A stretch of DNA of 37,527 bases from Rhodospirillales bacterium (GTDB taxonomy: Bacteria; Pseudomonadota; Alphaproteobacteria; Reyranellales; Reyranellaceae): positions 1-37,527 of the forward strand of contig WHTW01000070.1 of NCBI GenBank assembly GCA_009377525.1, in the 5' to 3' direction. Position numbers and translations under genes: made by a program. Below, piece by piece: positions 1 through 7,464 of this stretch (positions within the stretch are counted from its first letter, which is position 1; each line of letters opens with the position of its first letter). The notes under the pieces were generated by a model. That model saw nothing but the letters and a program-made list of their open reading frames with translations, was not told where the DNA came from and ran no database searches.

Positions 1-2
1 CG

Positions 3-314
3 AATGGCTACCCGACGACATACTACGGTGGATATCCGAGCGGTTACGGCGGCTATCCCAGCAGCGGCTACTACGGATCGAGCTATGGCGGCTACTACAG
101 CCAGCCGACCTACTATCAGCCCGCGCGGACCCGGTACGTACCGGTGGCAGTGCCGCAGACCCGCTACGTGCCTGTTCCCAGTTCGCGTCCATACTCGCGA
201 TCGTCCTGGGGCAAGCGCGACGACGACCGCGACGGCATCCCCAACCGCTACGATCGGGACCGCAACAACGACGGCATCCCCGACCGGCGGCGGCGCTGGA
301 ACCGTCCCGGCTAG
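3..314 (+). CDS. Tyr/Gly-rich protein with acidic Asp-Gly-Ile-Pro repeats, 3' part only
   Basis: The window opens inside this gene. The frame starting at base 3 stays open to a TAG at 312-314 and gives about 103 residues. The first 40 or so are low complexity, with repeated Gly-Tyr and Tyr-Tyr pairs, followed by a Pro/Arg/Tyr stretch. The C-terminus holds two spaced motifs, DDDRDGIPNRYD and DRNNDGIPDR, which resemble the Asp-rich calcium-binding repeats of thrombospondin type 3 and OmpA-linked proteins. Proteins of this composition are usually exported, but the N-terminus and any signal peptide lie outside the window. The gene converges on the tannase gene, whose stop is 6 bp away. Calcium binding is inference from the motif; the function is unknown. 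The other open frame across this stretch has an Ala/Thr/Arg composition typical of an out-of-frame reading. Confidence 0.7.
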   Translation, partial: NGYPTTYYGGYPSGYGGYPSSGYYGSSYGGYYSQPTYYQPARTRYVPVAVPQTRYVPVPSSRPYSRSSWGKRDDDRDGIPNRYDRDRNNDGIPDRRRRWNRPG

Positions 315-320
315 ACGACG

Positions 321-1910
321 CTACTCCGGCGCCTTGCAGGCGAAGCTGGCCAGCTCGTCAGGGCTGCCTGAGCCGGAATATCGGGCAACGAAGGGATAGG
401 GGCAAAGTGGGCGGGTGCGCACGACTTTGCCCTTGTCGACCTGGGAGGCGGCGATCGTCGCGGGGGCGACGCCGTTCTCGACCCAGTTGATCAGGGCGGT
501 CATGGCGTCGAACCTGTCGGTGCCGACGCCGCCGCGGCAATGGAACATGCCGGGCACCATGAACAGCCGGAAGAAGTCGGGTGTGGTGAGCCCGTTGGTG
601 CCGACCGCCTTCAGGTAGTAGTCGATCGCCATCAGCGGCGGCAGGGCGGTGTCGGCCCAGCCGAAATACATCAGGAGCTTGCCGCCGCGTGCGCGGAACC
701 CGCCGAGGTCGGGATTGGTGGCGTTGAGCAGCGCCCGTGCGTCGGCGTACTTGGCCATGTCCTTGGCAAAGTCGAACTTCGACGTATCGAGGTTGGGATC
801 CGACTTGGGCAGGAAATAGCGCACGAAGCTTTCACCGTAAGTGTGCTGGATGGCCCGGCCGTTGGGCGGCGCGATCAGCCAGCGATTCCAGCCGCTTTCC
901 GGTGTCGGACTGGGGATCGGGCTGACGCCCGTCACCTCGGCGCCGATCGGCTGACCGAAATGCACCGACTTGCCGTCGACCTTCAGCCCGTCATAGATCT
1001 TCTTGATCGCCGCGGACTGCGCCGGCGCCAGGCAGGTCTCACTGTCCTGGCCGGCCGGGCACTGCGCCACGTCGCGTGCCGGATCGAAGTCGCAGCGGCG
1101 CGGATCGTCGATGAGGCCGTCCTTCAGCCCGTCCTTGGCGTCGCAGCGGGCGTAGGCAGCGTCAGCCACCAGCTTCATCTTGGCGACGGGAATCGGCGTC
1201 TCGACCAGCACCTGCCCGTTCCACAGGCTCTGGGTCACGGTGTCGACGAAGTTCAGCACCGGCGCGCCGGCGACGATGCCGTCGAAATCCTGCGGGAAGC
1301 GTTGGGCGCTGATCAGGCCCTGGCGGCCGCCGGTCGAGCAGCCGTCCCAATAGGAGTAGGCGGCGGCGCGGCCATAATAGGCGGCGACGATGCGCTTGGC
1401 CTCGACCGCCGTCATCTGCACGGCGCGGAAGGCATAGTCGACCCGCTTCTGGTAGCTCATGGCGAAGGTGGCGAGCGGCTCGGCCGCGGCGTCGTGGCCG
1501 GTGTTGGTGGTGGCCGTGGCGAAGCCCATCTTCAGGGCGTTGGCGCGATAGAGCGGGCGCGAGCCGAACTCCGGTGTCTCGCCAGCGAAGCCGCCATTTC
1601 CGTGCATGTAGAAGCGGCGGTTCCAGCCCGACGGCAGGTTCACCTCGAAGCGGATTTCCGGTTGGATCAGGCCGGTGACGCGGCAGTGCTCGGGCATGCC
1701 GTCAGCGGTGGGCACCAGCCGGGCCGAGACGATGGTGGTCTCGGCGGTGGCGAGGCTCGCGACAGAGGCGCAGCTCATCGCCGCCTGCGTCGAGGCCACG
1801 CCGTAGCGCACCATGGACCCCCCGGCGTTGGTGAAGCTGTAGCTGTTCTGCGCCAGGGCCGAAGCCGGCATCAGCGCAAGCGCCGCGATGATAGTTCTCG
1901 CTGTCACCAT
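321..1910 (-). CDS. Tannase/feruloyl esterase family alpha/beta-hydrolase, secreted
   Basis: A 529-residue protein that by family hydrolyses esters of aromatic acids such as gallate or ferulate. The N-terminus MVTARTIIAALALMPASALA is a signal peptide with a probable AlaXAla cleavage site, so the enzyme is exported. The nucleophile motif GCSTGG has Ser192 preceded by Cys191; Asp420 sits in GWADT and His457-Cys458 in MFHCRGG. Together these form the CS-D-HC signature of the tannase family, in which a disulfide links the two cysteines next to Ser and His. Further cysteines (256, 273, 284, 293) fall in the lid region. The length is normal for the family. The ATG overlaps the stop of the upstream CoA-transferase by one base (TGATG), so the two are translationally coupled. 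The coupling suggests uptake and activation of an ester-linked acid, but the substrate cannot be read from the sequence. Confidence 0.9.
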   Translation of the reverse strand: MVTARTIIAALALMPASALAQNSYSFTNAGGSMVRYGVASTQAAMSCASVASLATAETTIVSARLVPTADGMPEHCRVTGLIQPEIRFEVNLPSGWNRRFYMHGNGGFAGETPEFGSRPLYRANALKMGFATATTNTGHDAAAEPLATFAMSYQKRVDYAFRAVQMTAVEAKRIVAAYYGRAAAYSYWDGCSTGGRQGLISAQRFPQDFDGIVAGAPVLNFVDTVTQSLWNGQVLVETPIPVAKMKLVADAAYARCDAKDGLKDGLIDDPRRCDFDPARDVAQCPAGQDSETCLAPAQSAAIKKIYDGLKVDGKSVHFGQPIGAEVTGVSPIPSPTPESGWNRWLIAPPNGRAIQHTYGESFVRYFLPKSDPNLDTSKFDFAKDMAKYADARALLNATNPDLGGFRARGGKLLMYFGWADTALPPLMAIDYYLKAVGTNGLTTPDFFRLFMVPGMFHCRGGVGTDRFDAMTALINWVENGVAPATIAASQVDKGKVVRTRPLCPYPFVARYSGSGSPDELASFACKAPE

Positions 1911-3070
1911 CACTTGCCTCCCTTGGTCTTTGCCCTGCCCTTTGCGCTGCGAATCTCTGCGTCGTGCTGGCCGAGCGTCGGCGCAGCACGGCGCACGCCG
2001 CCTTGCGTCGCCGACATCTTCAGCGGAACGCCGAGCGTCTTCTGGCGGCCGGCCTTGGCATGCTCGACCTCGGCCACCATGCCGCGCGCCAGGATCTGCG
2101 GATCGGTGAAGACCTCGTCGTGATGCAGCACGGGGCCGGCGGGAATGCCCTCGGCTTCCAGCGCCGCCATCCAGTCGGCCGTCGTGCGCTTGGCGACTTC
2201 CTTCTGCAAGAGGTCGACGATCAGGTCGTTGTTCTTGACGCGCTCGGCGTTGGTCTTGAAGCGCGGATCGTCGGCCAGCTCGGGCCTGCCGATCATGGCG
2301 CAGAGCTTTCGGAAGAAGTTCTGCTGGGCGCCGCCGATGGTCAGCCAGCCGTCGGCGGTCTGGAACACCTGGTAGGGCGAGGAGCCGCGATGGGCCTGGC
2401 CGAGCTTCTCCGGCCGCTTGCCGTTGGCGAAGTAGTTGGCGGCCTCGTAGACGCCAAGCGACACCGTGGCCTCGAGCAGCGAAGTCTCGACCCATTGGCC
2501 CTCGCCGGTCTTCTGCCGCGCCTGCAGGGCCGCCAGCACGCCGATGGTGAGGTAGAGGCCGGCGCCGACATCGGAGATGGCGAGCGGAATGCGGTAGGGC
2601 GGGCCGTCCTTGGGGCCGGTCACCGACATCAAGCCGGACATCGCCTGGATCATGAGATCGAAGCCGCCGCGGCTGGCATAGGGCCCGGTCTGGCCGAAGC
2701 CCGAGACCGATCCAAGCACCAGCCGGGGATTGCGCGCATGCAGGGCATCCCATCCCACACCCAGGCGCTTCATCACGCCGGGGCGGAAGTTCTCCAGCAC
2801 CACGTCGGCATCGTCGACCAACTCCCAAAAGACCTCGAGATCGGCCAAGTCCTTGAGATCGAGCCGGATGCCGCGCTTGTTGCGGTTCCACAGCATGAAC
2901 GGCGCGCCTTCGCCCTCGACGAACGGCGGCGCGCCGCGCATGGAATCGCCCTGTGGGCTTTCGATCTTGATGACGGCGGCGCCAAGGTCGCCGAGCTGCA
3001 TGCCGCAGAACGGACCCGACAGATGCGTCGTCAGGTCGAGAACCACCAGCCCGTCGAGTGCGCCCGCCAT
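1910..3070 (-). CDS. CaiB/BaiF family III CoA-transferase
   Basis: A 386-residue cytoplasmic family III CoA-transferase, which moves CoA between carboxylic acids through an aspartyl-CoA thioester. The N-terminal LVVLDLTTHLSGPFC and AAVIKIESPQGD segments, the LENFRPGVM block and the GGFDLMIQAMSG block are all family hallmarks. Asp138 in the last block aligns with the catalytic aspartate of formyl-CoA transferase. GEGQWVETSLLEA and the C-terminal GIPAGPV segment are also typical. The length is normal for the family. The C-terminal tail is Lys/Arg-rich and runs straight into the tannase start codon. The gene is first in a two-gene operon and is divergent from prmB, 48 bp away. The acid acted on is unknown. 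Confidence 0.92.
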   Translation of the reverse strand: MAGALDGLVVLDLTTHLSGPFCGMQLGDLGAAVIKIESPQGDSMRGAPPFVEGEGAPFMLWNRNKRGIRLDLKDLADLEVFWELVDDADVVLENFRPGVMKRLGVGWDALHARNPRLVLGSVSGFGQTGPYASRGGFDLMIQAMSGLMSVTGPKDGPPYRIPLAISDVGAGLYLTIGVLAALQARQKTGEGQWVETSLLEATVSLGVYEAANYFANGKRPEKLGQAHRGSSPYQVFQTADGWLTIGGAQQNFFRKLCAMIGRPELADDPRFKTNAERVKNNDLIVDLLQKEVAKRTTADWMAALEAEGIPAGPVLHHDEVFTDPQILARGMVAEVEHAKAGRQKTLGVPLKMSATQGGVRRAAPTLGQHDAEIRSAKGRAKTKGGK

Positions 3071-3075
3071 GTCAT

Positions 3076-3107
3076 TTACCCGGCAGTTTGCGAGTCATGT
3101 CGGGTAA
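3076..3107. promoter_or_regulatory. Inverted repeat in the CoA-transferase/prmB divergent gap
   Basis: TTACCCG at 3076-3082 is mirrored by CGGGTAA at 3101-3107 with 18 bp between the arms. The pair nearly fills the 48-bp gap between two divergent start codons. It could be an operator or a promoter-proximal hairpin. A TAATCT at 3105-3110, nine bases before the prmB ATG, could be a -10 box for a near-leaderless prmB transcript; I see no good Shine-Dalgarno sequence there. This is a pattern only, with no recognised binding protein. Confidence 0.3.
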
Positions 3108-3118
3108 TCTAGGCCGGC

Positions 3119-4015
3119 ATGACCGTTCCCAACAAACGCTCTCTCGACACCCTCGGTGAAATCTTCCGCTTCGCCGTCGGCCGCTTTCGCAGCGTCCGGC
3201 TGGCCTATGGCCATGGCACGACCAACGCCCGCGACGAGGCGGCCTTCCTGGTGCTCGAAGCGCTGCGCTTGCCGATCGACCGGCTCGATCCCTACCTGGC
3301 CCTACGGCCGACGGCGGCCGAGCGTGCGCGATTGCTTACCCTGATCGACGCACGCGTCAGCTTGCGCCTGCCCGCGCCCTACCTGGTGGGCGCGGCTTAC
3401 ATGCACGGTGTGCGCTTCCACGCCGATCGCCGCGCGCTGATCCCGCGTTCCTTCATCGGCGACATGCTGGCCGATGGGATCCTGCCGATCGGCGACGCAG
3501 GCAAGGTCCGCCACGTGCTCGACCTCTGCACCGGCTCCGGTAGTCTGGCCATCCTGGCGGCGCTCACCTTCCCGCGGGCACGCATCGATGCGGCGGACCT
3601 GTCGGTTGGCGCGCTGGCGCTGGCGCGGCGCAACGTGGCGAGCCATCGGCTCGGTGATCGCATCGCACTGCATCGCGGCGATCTCTTCGCGCCGCTGCAA
3701 GGCAGGCGCTACGACCTGATCCTGAGCAATCCGCCCTACGTCGACGCGCGTGCGATGGCCAAGCTTCCGCCTGAATACCGGCACGAGCCGCGCATGGCGC
3801 TGGCGGCGGGTGACGACGGGCTCGACCTGGCGCGCCGCATCCTCGCCGAAGCGCCTCGACATCTGTCCAAGGAGGGCGCGCTGATCTGCGAGATCGGCCG
3901 CGGCCGCGCCAGGCTCGAAGCAGCCTTCCCGCGCCTGTCCTTCCTGTGGCTCGACACCGAGCAGAGCGAGGGCGAGGTGTTCTGGATCGCGCGGAAGGAC
4001 CTCGTGTCATCCTGA
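3119..4015 (+). CDS. prmB: Ribosomal protein L3 N5-glutamine methyltransferase
   Basis: A 298-residue SAM-dependent enzyme of the HemK/PrmC superfamily that methylates the side-chain amide of a glutamine. The N-terminal helical domain (about 1-85) is followed by a Rossmann methyltransferase domain with the SAM loop DLCTGSGS (135-142) and the NPPY motif (204-207) that grips the glutamine amide. Features that favour PrmB over PrmC are ALIPRSFIGD near residue 106, NPPYVDARAM and the LPPEYRHEP block followed by a DDGLDLARRIL segment, all of which closely match E. coli PrmB as I recall it. The target is therefore probably ribosomal protein L3. The gene stands alone and its stop codon lies inside a palindromic repeat. 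Confidence 0.88.
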   Translation: MTVPNKRSLDTLGEIFRFAVGRFRSVRLAYGHGTTNARDEAAFLVLEALRLPIDRLDPYLALRPTAAERARLLTLIDARVSLRLPAPYLVGAAYMHGVRFHADRRALIPRSFIGDMLADGILPIGDAGKVRHVLDLCTGSGSLAILAALTFPRARIDAADLSVGALALARRNVASHRLGDRIALHRGDLFAPLQGRRYDLILSNPPYVDARAMAKLPPEYRHEPRMALAAGDDGLDLARRILAEAPRHLSKEGALICEIGRGRARLEAAFPRLSFLWLDTEQSEGEVFWIARKDLVSS

Positions 4016-4080
4016 GCGAAGCGAAGGATCTCATGCCGATAGCGAGCGGCGATGAGGTCCTTCGCTGCGCTCACGACGAC
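4006..4080. repeat. REP-like palindrome at the prmB/pfk convergent ends
   Basis: Arms 4006-4034 and 4052-4080 are 29 nt each, differ at four positions, and surround a 17-nt loop. The element includes the last bases and stop codon of prmB and ends 2 bp before the stop codon of the phosphofructokinase gene. The core reads GAGCGAAGCGAAGGATCTC. It shares phrases with the palindrome at 21265-21384, so both probably belong to one dispersed family. As RNA it would fold on either strand and may act as a bidirectional terminator or mRNA end stabiliser. Confidence 0.75.
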
Positions 4081-4082
4081 AA

Positions 4083-5156
4083 TTAAGCCTTGTCCCCCAA
4101 ACAAATCCCCAGCGCCCGCGCCGTGCGCACCAGGGCGCCGTCGCGGTCGACGGTGCGCGAGCGGCCGACCACCTTCGCAAGCGGCACGTCGATCACCTGG
4201 CGGTTCCACCACGCCACCATGCGGTCGGCCTTGCCGTCGGCCAGAAGATCGACGGCGCGCACGCCGAGCGCCGCGGCGAGCAGGCGATCCTCGGCCGTCG
4301 GCATGGCGCCGCGCTGGACATGGCCCAGCACCGTGGCGCGCGCTTCCGCGCCGGTCGCCTTGCTGAGCCGCCGCGCCAGCCATTCGCCGACGCCATGATA
4401 AGGCGCGTCGCTGTCGGCATCGGCGGCCTCGTCCGAATGCCCGGCCGCCTCGGCGACCACGACCAGCGCCGAGGTGCGGCCGACCCGACGCAGCTCGGCG
4501 ATGTGCGCCACCACATGCTCCAGATGCCAGCGCACCTCGGGAATCAGCACGACGTCGGCGCAGCCGGCGATGGCGGCAGCGATGGCGATGTGGCCGGCAT
4601 CGCGGCCCATCACCTCCAGCACCATGACGCGTTCGTGGCTGGCGCCGGTCGGCTGCAGGCGGTCGAGCGCCTCGGTGGCGATGGCGACCGCCGTCGAATA
4701 GCCGATGGCGCGCTCGGTGTTGGAGACGTCGTTGTCGATGGTCTTAGGGACCCCGATGAAGGCAAGTCCGGTCGGCATCAGCAGGCGGCGCAGGATGTCG
4801 AGGCTGCCGTCGCCGCCGACGCCGATCAGCCCGTCGAGTGCCAATCCCTTGAGGCCCGCGATCATCTCGCCCGAACGGTCCTTCTTGTTGCCGTCGGGCA
4901 TGGGAAAGGCGAAGGGATCACCGCGGTTGGTGCTGCCGAGGAAGGTGCCGCCCTGGCGCGCCAGCGCCGCATCGAGCCGGTCGGGATCGAGCTCGACGGC
5001 GTCGACCGGTCGGTCCAGCAGGCCCAGCGTGCCGTTGCGCAGGCCCACGGTCGTCCAGCTGTAGCCGTGATGGGCGCGCAACGCCACGGCGCGGATGGTG
5101 GCGTTGAGGCCGCCGCAATCGCCGCCGCTAGTCAGAATGCCGATTCGCTTGGTCAT
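4083..5156 (-). CDS. 6-phosphofructokinase, mixed-substrate (group III) type
   Basis: A 357-residue phosphofructokinase that phosphorylates fructose 6-phosphate in glycolysis, using ATP or pyrophosphate. Visible motifs are TSGGDCGGLN (9-18, phosphoryl-donor loop), GGDGS (114-118), PKTIDND (137-143, catalytic Asp) and MGRDAG (183-188, sugar phosphate site). Classical ATP enzymes pair GGDGS with PGTIDND; pyrophosphate enzymes pair GGDDT with PKTIDND. This protein has the ATP-type Gly at the first position and the PPi-type Lys138 at the second, the combination seen in the mixed-substrate group III subfamily. The donor cannot be settled from sequence, although the Gly favours ATP. The gene is single, divergent from a GNAT gene by 26 bp, and its stop lies against a palindromic repeat. 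Confidence 0.9.
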   Translation of the reverse strand: MTKRIGILTSGGDCGGLNATIRAVALRAHHGYSWTTVGLRNGTLGLLDRPVDAVELDPDRLDAALARQGGTFLGSTNRGDPFAFPMPDGNKKDRSGEMIAGLKGLALDGLIGVGGDGSLDILRRLLMPTGLAFIGVPKTIDNDVSNTERAIGYSTAVAIATEALDRLQPTGASHERVMVLEVMGRDAGHIAIAAAIAGCADVVLIPEVRWHLEHVVAHIAELRRVGRTSALVVVAEAAGHSDEAADADSDAPYHGVGEWLARRLSKATGAEARATVLGHVQRGAMPTAEDRLLAAALGVRAVDLLADGKADRMVAWWNRQVIDVPLAKVVGRSRTVDRDGALVRTARALGICLGDKA

Positions 5157-5182
5157 GCACCGCCTCCACGCTTAACTTAGCA

Positions 5183-5737
5183 ATGGTCCGACTTCCGAAG
5201 AAACAACCGACCTTCGCCACCAAAAGGTTGCGGCTGCGTGCTTTCCGCACCAGTGACATCGAAGTCATGCACGCGCTCTACGGCGACGCCGATAATCTCC
5301 GCTATTGGAGCACGCCGCCCAGCGCTGATCTCGGCGCAACACGCCGCATCATGCGCTGGCATCTCGTCTACCGGCCACGTCAGTACGTGATATGGGCGGT
5401 CGAGGAGAACAAGAGCCGCGAAGTGATCGGCATGATCAACTATCACCACCGCAATCTGCGCGAGAAGCGCGTCGATGTCGGCTGGCTGATCCTGCCGCAG
5501 CACCAGGGCAAGGGTTATATGACCGAGGCGGGCCGCGCCCTGCTGCGCCACCTGTTCGACGATCTCGGCGTGCACAAGGTCGAGGCGCTGATCCAGCGGG
5601 CCAACAAACCGTCGATCGCGCTCGCCAAGCGGCTGGGATTCCGCCTGGAGGGCGGACCGATCCGCGACCGCTGGTCGGTGAACGACAAGTGGCATAGCGT
5701 CATGCTCTACGGGCTGATTGCCGGGGAGGAACGCTGA
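5183..5737 (+). CDS. GNAT-family N-acetyltransferase (RimJ/RimL-like)
   Basis: A 184-residue acetyltransferase. It begins with the RLRLRAFRTSDIEVMHALYGD block typical of the RimJ/RimL branch. The acetyl-CoA pyrophosphate loop QHQGKGYM is at 106-113, and a NKPSIALAKRLGF block follows, where the Asn is usual in GNAT motif B. This branch acetylates ribosomal proteins, antibiotics or small amines; the substrate here is unknown. The gene starts 26 bp from the divergent phosphofructokinase and ends 3 bp before the dioxygenase gene, so the two plus-strand genes are very probably cotranscribed. An alternative view as a generic acetyltransferase_3 protein would not change the annotation. Confidence 0.88.
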   Translation: MVRLPKKQPTFATKRLRLRAFRTSDIEVMHALYGDADNLRYWSTPPSADLGATRRIMRWHLVYRPRQYVIWAVEENKSREVIGMINYHHRNLREKRVDVGWLILPQHQGKGYMTEAGRALLRHLFDDLGVHKVEALIQRANKPSIALAKRLGFRLEGGPIRDRWSVNDKWHSVMLYGLIAGEER

Positions 5738-5740
5738 AGC

Positions 5741-6694
5741 ATGGCCGTCACCCAGGCTTGGACGCGCGACACGATAAGGCCGGCCGACTGGACGGTGCCC
5801 CTGCCCGCGCCTGCGCTTGCCGAGCTGCGCGCCGTGCTGTCGCAGCTGCGGCGCGCGCCGCTGCCGACCTTCCTGCTCGATCCTGCCGACTTCGCGCTCG
5901 ACGCCTGCCGCGCAACCATGGCCGAAGTGCGCCGCGTCACCCGCGAAGGGCCGATGTTCGCCGTGCTCGACCGGCTGCCGATGGCGGAGATGAACCGCGA
6001 CGAGGCGATCCAGCTCTACTGGCTGCTGTTCTGCCTGCTCTCTCGTCCAGTGGCGCAGAAGCTGAACGGCCGGATGCTCTTCGACGTGCGCGATACCGGC
6101 GCCAAGCTCAAGCCGGGCTCGGGCATCCGGCCGACGGTGACCAACGTCGACCTGCGCTTCCACAACGACAATTCCTACAACGAGGCGCCGCCCGACTATG
6201 TCTGCCTCCTGTGCCTGCACCCGGCCAGGCAGGGCGGCATCAGCCAGGTGATGAGCGTCGCCACGGTGCACAATGCGCTGCAGGAGCGCTTCCCCGAGCT
6301 GATGGACCGTCTCTACCGGCCGTTCTGGTACGACCGCCATGCCGAGCACGCGCCGGACGAATCCACGACCTTCGCCGCGCCGATCTTCGAGCGCGCCGAC
6401 GATGGCGCGGTGAAGGCCCGGCTCGCGCTGTCGGAGATCTTCGCCGGCCATGAATTGCGCGGCGAGCGCATGGACAACCCGACGGCGGCCGCCCTTGCCG
6501 CCGTGCAGTCGGTGTTCGATCGCCCCGAGCTTCGCGTGGAGCTCGACTTCGCGCCGGGCCAGATCCAGTACGTCAACAATCGCGCGACCGGCCATGCCCG
6601 CACCGAGTTCGTCGATCACGCCGAACCGGAGCGTAAGCGCCATCTCGTGCGCCTGTGGCTGCGCGACGCCGGCCGGCGCGGCTATCGCGGTTGA
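5741..6694 (+). CDS. TauD/TfdA-family Fe(II)/2-oxoglutarate dioxygenase
   Basis: A 317-residue protein of the TauD/TfdA fold, in which Fe(II) is held by a His-x-Asp...His triad and 2-oxoglutarate is the cosubstrate. The ligands are visible as His141 and Asp143 in RFHNDNSYNE and His285 in NNRATGHARTEF. Arginines near the C-terminus (287, 300, 304) could bind the 2-oxoglutarate carboxylate. The length is normal for the family. TauD relatives desulfonate taurine, cleave aryloxyalkanoates or hydroxylate amino-acid derivatives; nothing nearby (no sulfonate transporter) points to taurine. The gene follows the GNAT gene by 3 bp, and the pair may act on one metabolite. No substrate is proposed. Confidence 0.85.
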   Translation: MAVTQAWTRDTIRPADWTVPLPAPALAELRAVLSQLRRAPLPTFLLDPADFALDACRATMAEVRRVTREGPMFAVLDRLPMAEMNRDEAIQLYWLLFCLLSRPVAQKLNGRMLFDVRDTGAKLKPGSGIRPTVTNVDLRFHNDNSYNEAPPDYVCLLCLHPARQGGISQVMSVATVHNALQERFPELMDRLYRPFWYDRHAEHAPDESTTFAAPIFERADDGAVKARLALSEIFAGHELRGERMDNPTAAALAAVQSVFDRPELRVELDFAPGQIQYVNNRATGHARTEFVDHAEPERKRHLVRLWLRDAGRRGYRG

Positions 6695-6742
6695 TGGTTG
6701 ATCTGATCAATCAATCTTGATGTCGGCCAACAGGGCCGCACA

Positions 6743-7261
6743 ATGGCCGGCATGAAGGACCATTACACGACTTTCGCCGGCTACAATGCATGGGCGAACC
6801 GCCGCCTCTATGACGCGGCCGCGCTCTTGTCCGACGCCGAGTACCGCGCCGACAAGGGCGCATTCTTCAAGTCGATGCACGGCACGCTGAACCATCTGCT
6901 GGCCACTGATCGCATCTGGATGAAACGATTCACCGGCGAGGGCGAGGCGCCGGAAAGACTCGATGCCATCGTGCACGAGCGCCTGGCGGATCTCCGTGCC
7001 GCTCGCGAGGCCGAGGACCGGCGCATCGTCGATTACATCGATGGCCTCGATGAGGCGCGGCTGGCCGGCGTCATCCGCTATCGCCGGGTCTCGACGCCGG
7101 AGGAATTCGTGCAGAAGCTGATGCCCGCGCTCGACCACTGGTTCAACCACCAGACCCATCATCGCGGTCACGCACATATGATCCTGACCAGCCTGGGCAA
7201 GACGGCTCCCGAGCTCGACCTTCTGTACTATCAGCGCGAGGCCGAGGCCGGCCGCGCCTGA
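6743..7261 (+). CDS. DinB/YfiT-like metal-binding four-helix protein
   Basis: A 172-residue protein of the DinB superfamily. It opens with FAGYNAWANRRLYDAA, the usual first helix of the fold. Three histidines likely bind a divalent metal: His51 in LNHLLATDRIW, and His136 and His140 in WFNHQTHHRGH, which is the standard DinB arrangement. Members include thiol-dependent transferases (bacillithiol and mycothiol S-transferases, maleylpyruvate isomerase) and many proteins of unknown activity. A second in-frame ATG lies 9 bp inside, and neither start has a strong ribosome binding site. The gene sits 48 bp after the dioxygenase gene and 14 bp before a small lipoprotein gene. Confidence 0.87.
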   Translation: MAGMKDHYTTFAGYNAWANRRLYDAAALLSDAEYRADKGAFFKSMHGTLNHLLATDRIWMKRFTGEGEAPERLDAIVHERLADLRAAREAEDRRIVDYIDGLDEARLAGVIRYRRVSTPEEFVQKLMPALDHWFNHQTHHRGHAHMILTSLGKTAPELDLLYYQREAEAGRA

Positions 7262-7275
7262 ACGGGAGTGTTGCG

Positions 7276-7464
7276 ATGCGTTGGTCAGCGTTGCTTGTCG
7301 TGCTTCTGGTTGCAGCCTGCGCCGACTCCGGCCAACCGGCGCAGAGCGAATTCGCCAGTCCCGACCGGCTGCTGGGCTACACCTACGCCGGCGGCACGAT
7401 CAAGCCGATCCCCAGCACACACACCGGCATCGTGCGCGACACCTCACTGCAATCGGCATACTGA
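7276..7464 (+). CDS. Small putative lipoprotein (62 aa)
   Basis: A short gene encoding 62 residues. The N-terminus MRWSALLVVLLVAACADSGQ is a lipoprotein signal with a VAAC lipobox, giving a mature part of only about 47 residues with no recognised domain. The start has a reasonable GGGAG Shine-Dalgarno sequence about 10 bp upstream. It lies 14 bp after the DinB-like gene on the same strand and may be cotranscribed with it. Its 3' end abuts or overlaps the remains of the metallophosphoesterase gene on the other strand, so its C-terminus could have been altered by that rearrangement. The function is unknown. Confidence 0.6.
   Translation: MRWSALLVVLLVAACADSGQPAQSEFASPDRLLGYTYAGGTIKPIPSTHTGIVRDTSLQSAY

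Noticed and set aside
540..2123. Long open frame (527 codons) antisense to the tannase gene
   Set aside because: Composition is His/Gly/Arg/Ala-rich with no domain. It mirrors the codon pattern of the tannase, whose signal peptide and CS-D-HC residues are clear.
321..2891. Possible fusion of the tannase with an N-terminal 327-residue domain
   Set aside because: The extra N-terminal stretch is an out-of-frame reading of the CoA-transferase gene. The tannase signal peptide marks its true start at 1910.
5177..6643. Open frame of 488 codons antisense to the GNAT and dioxygenase genes
   Set aside because: No motif, unusual His/Gln/Arg content, and it covers two well-supported genes on the other strand.
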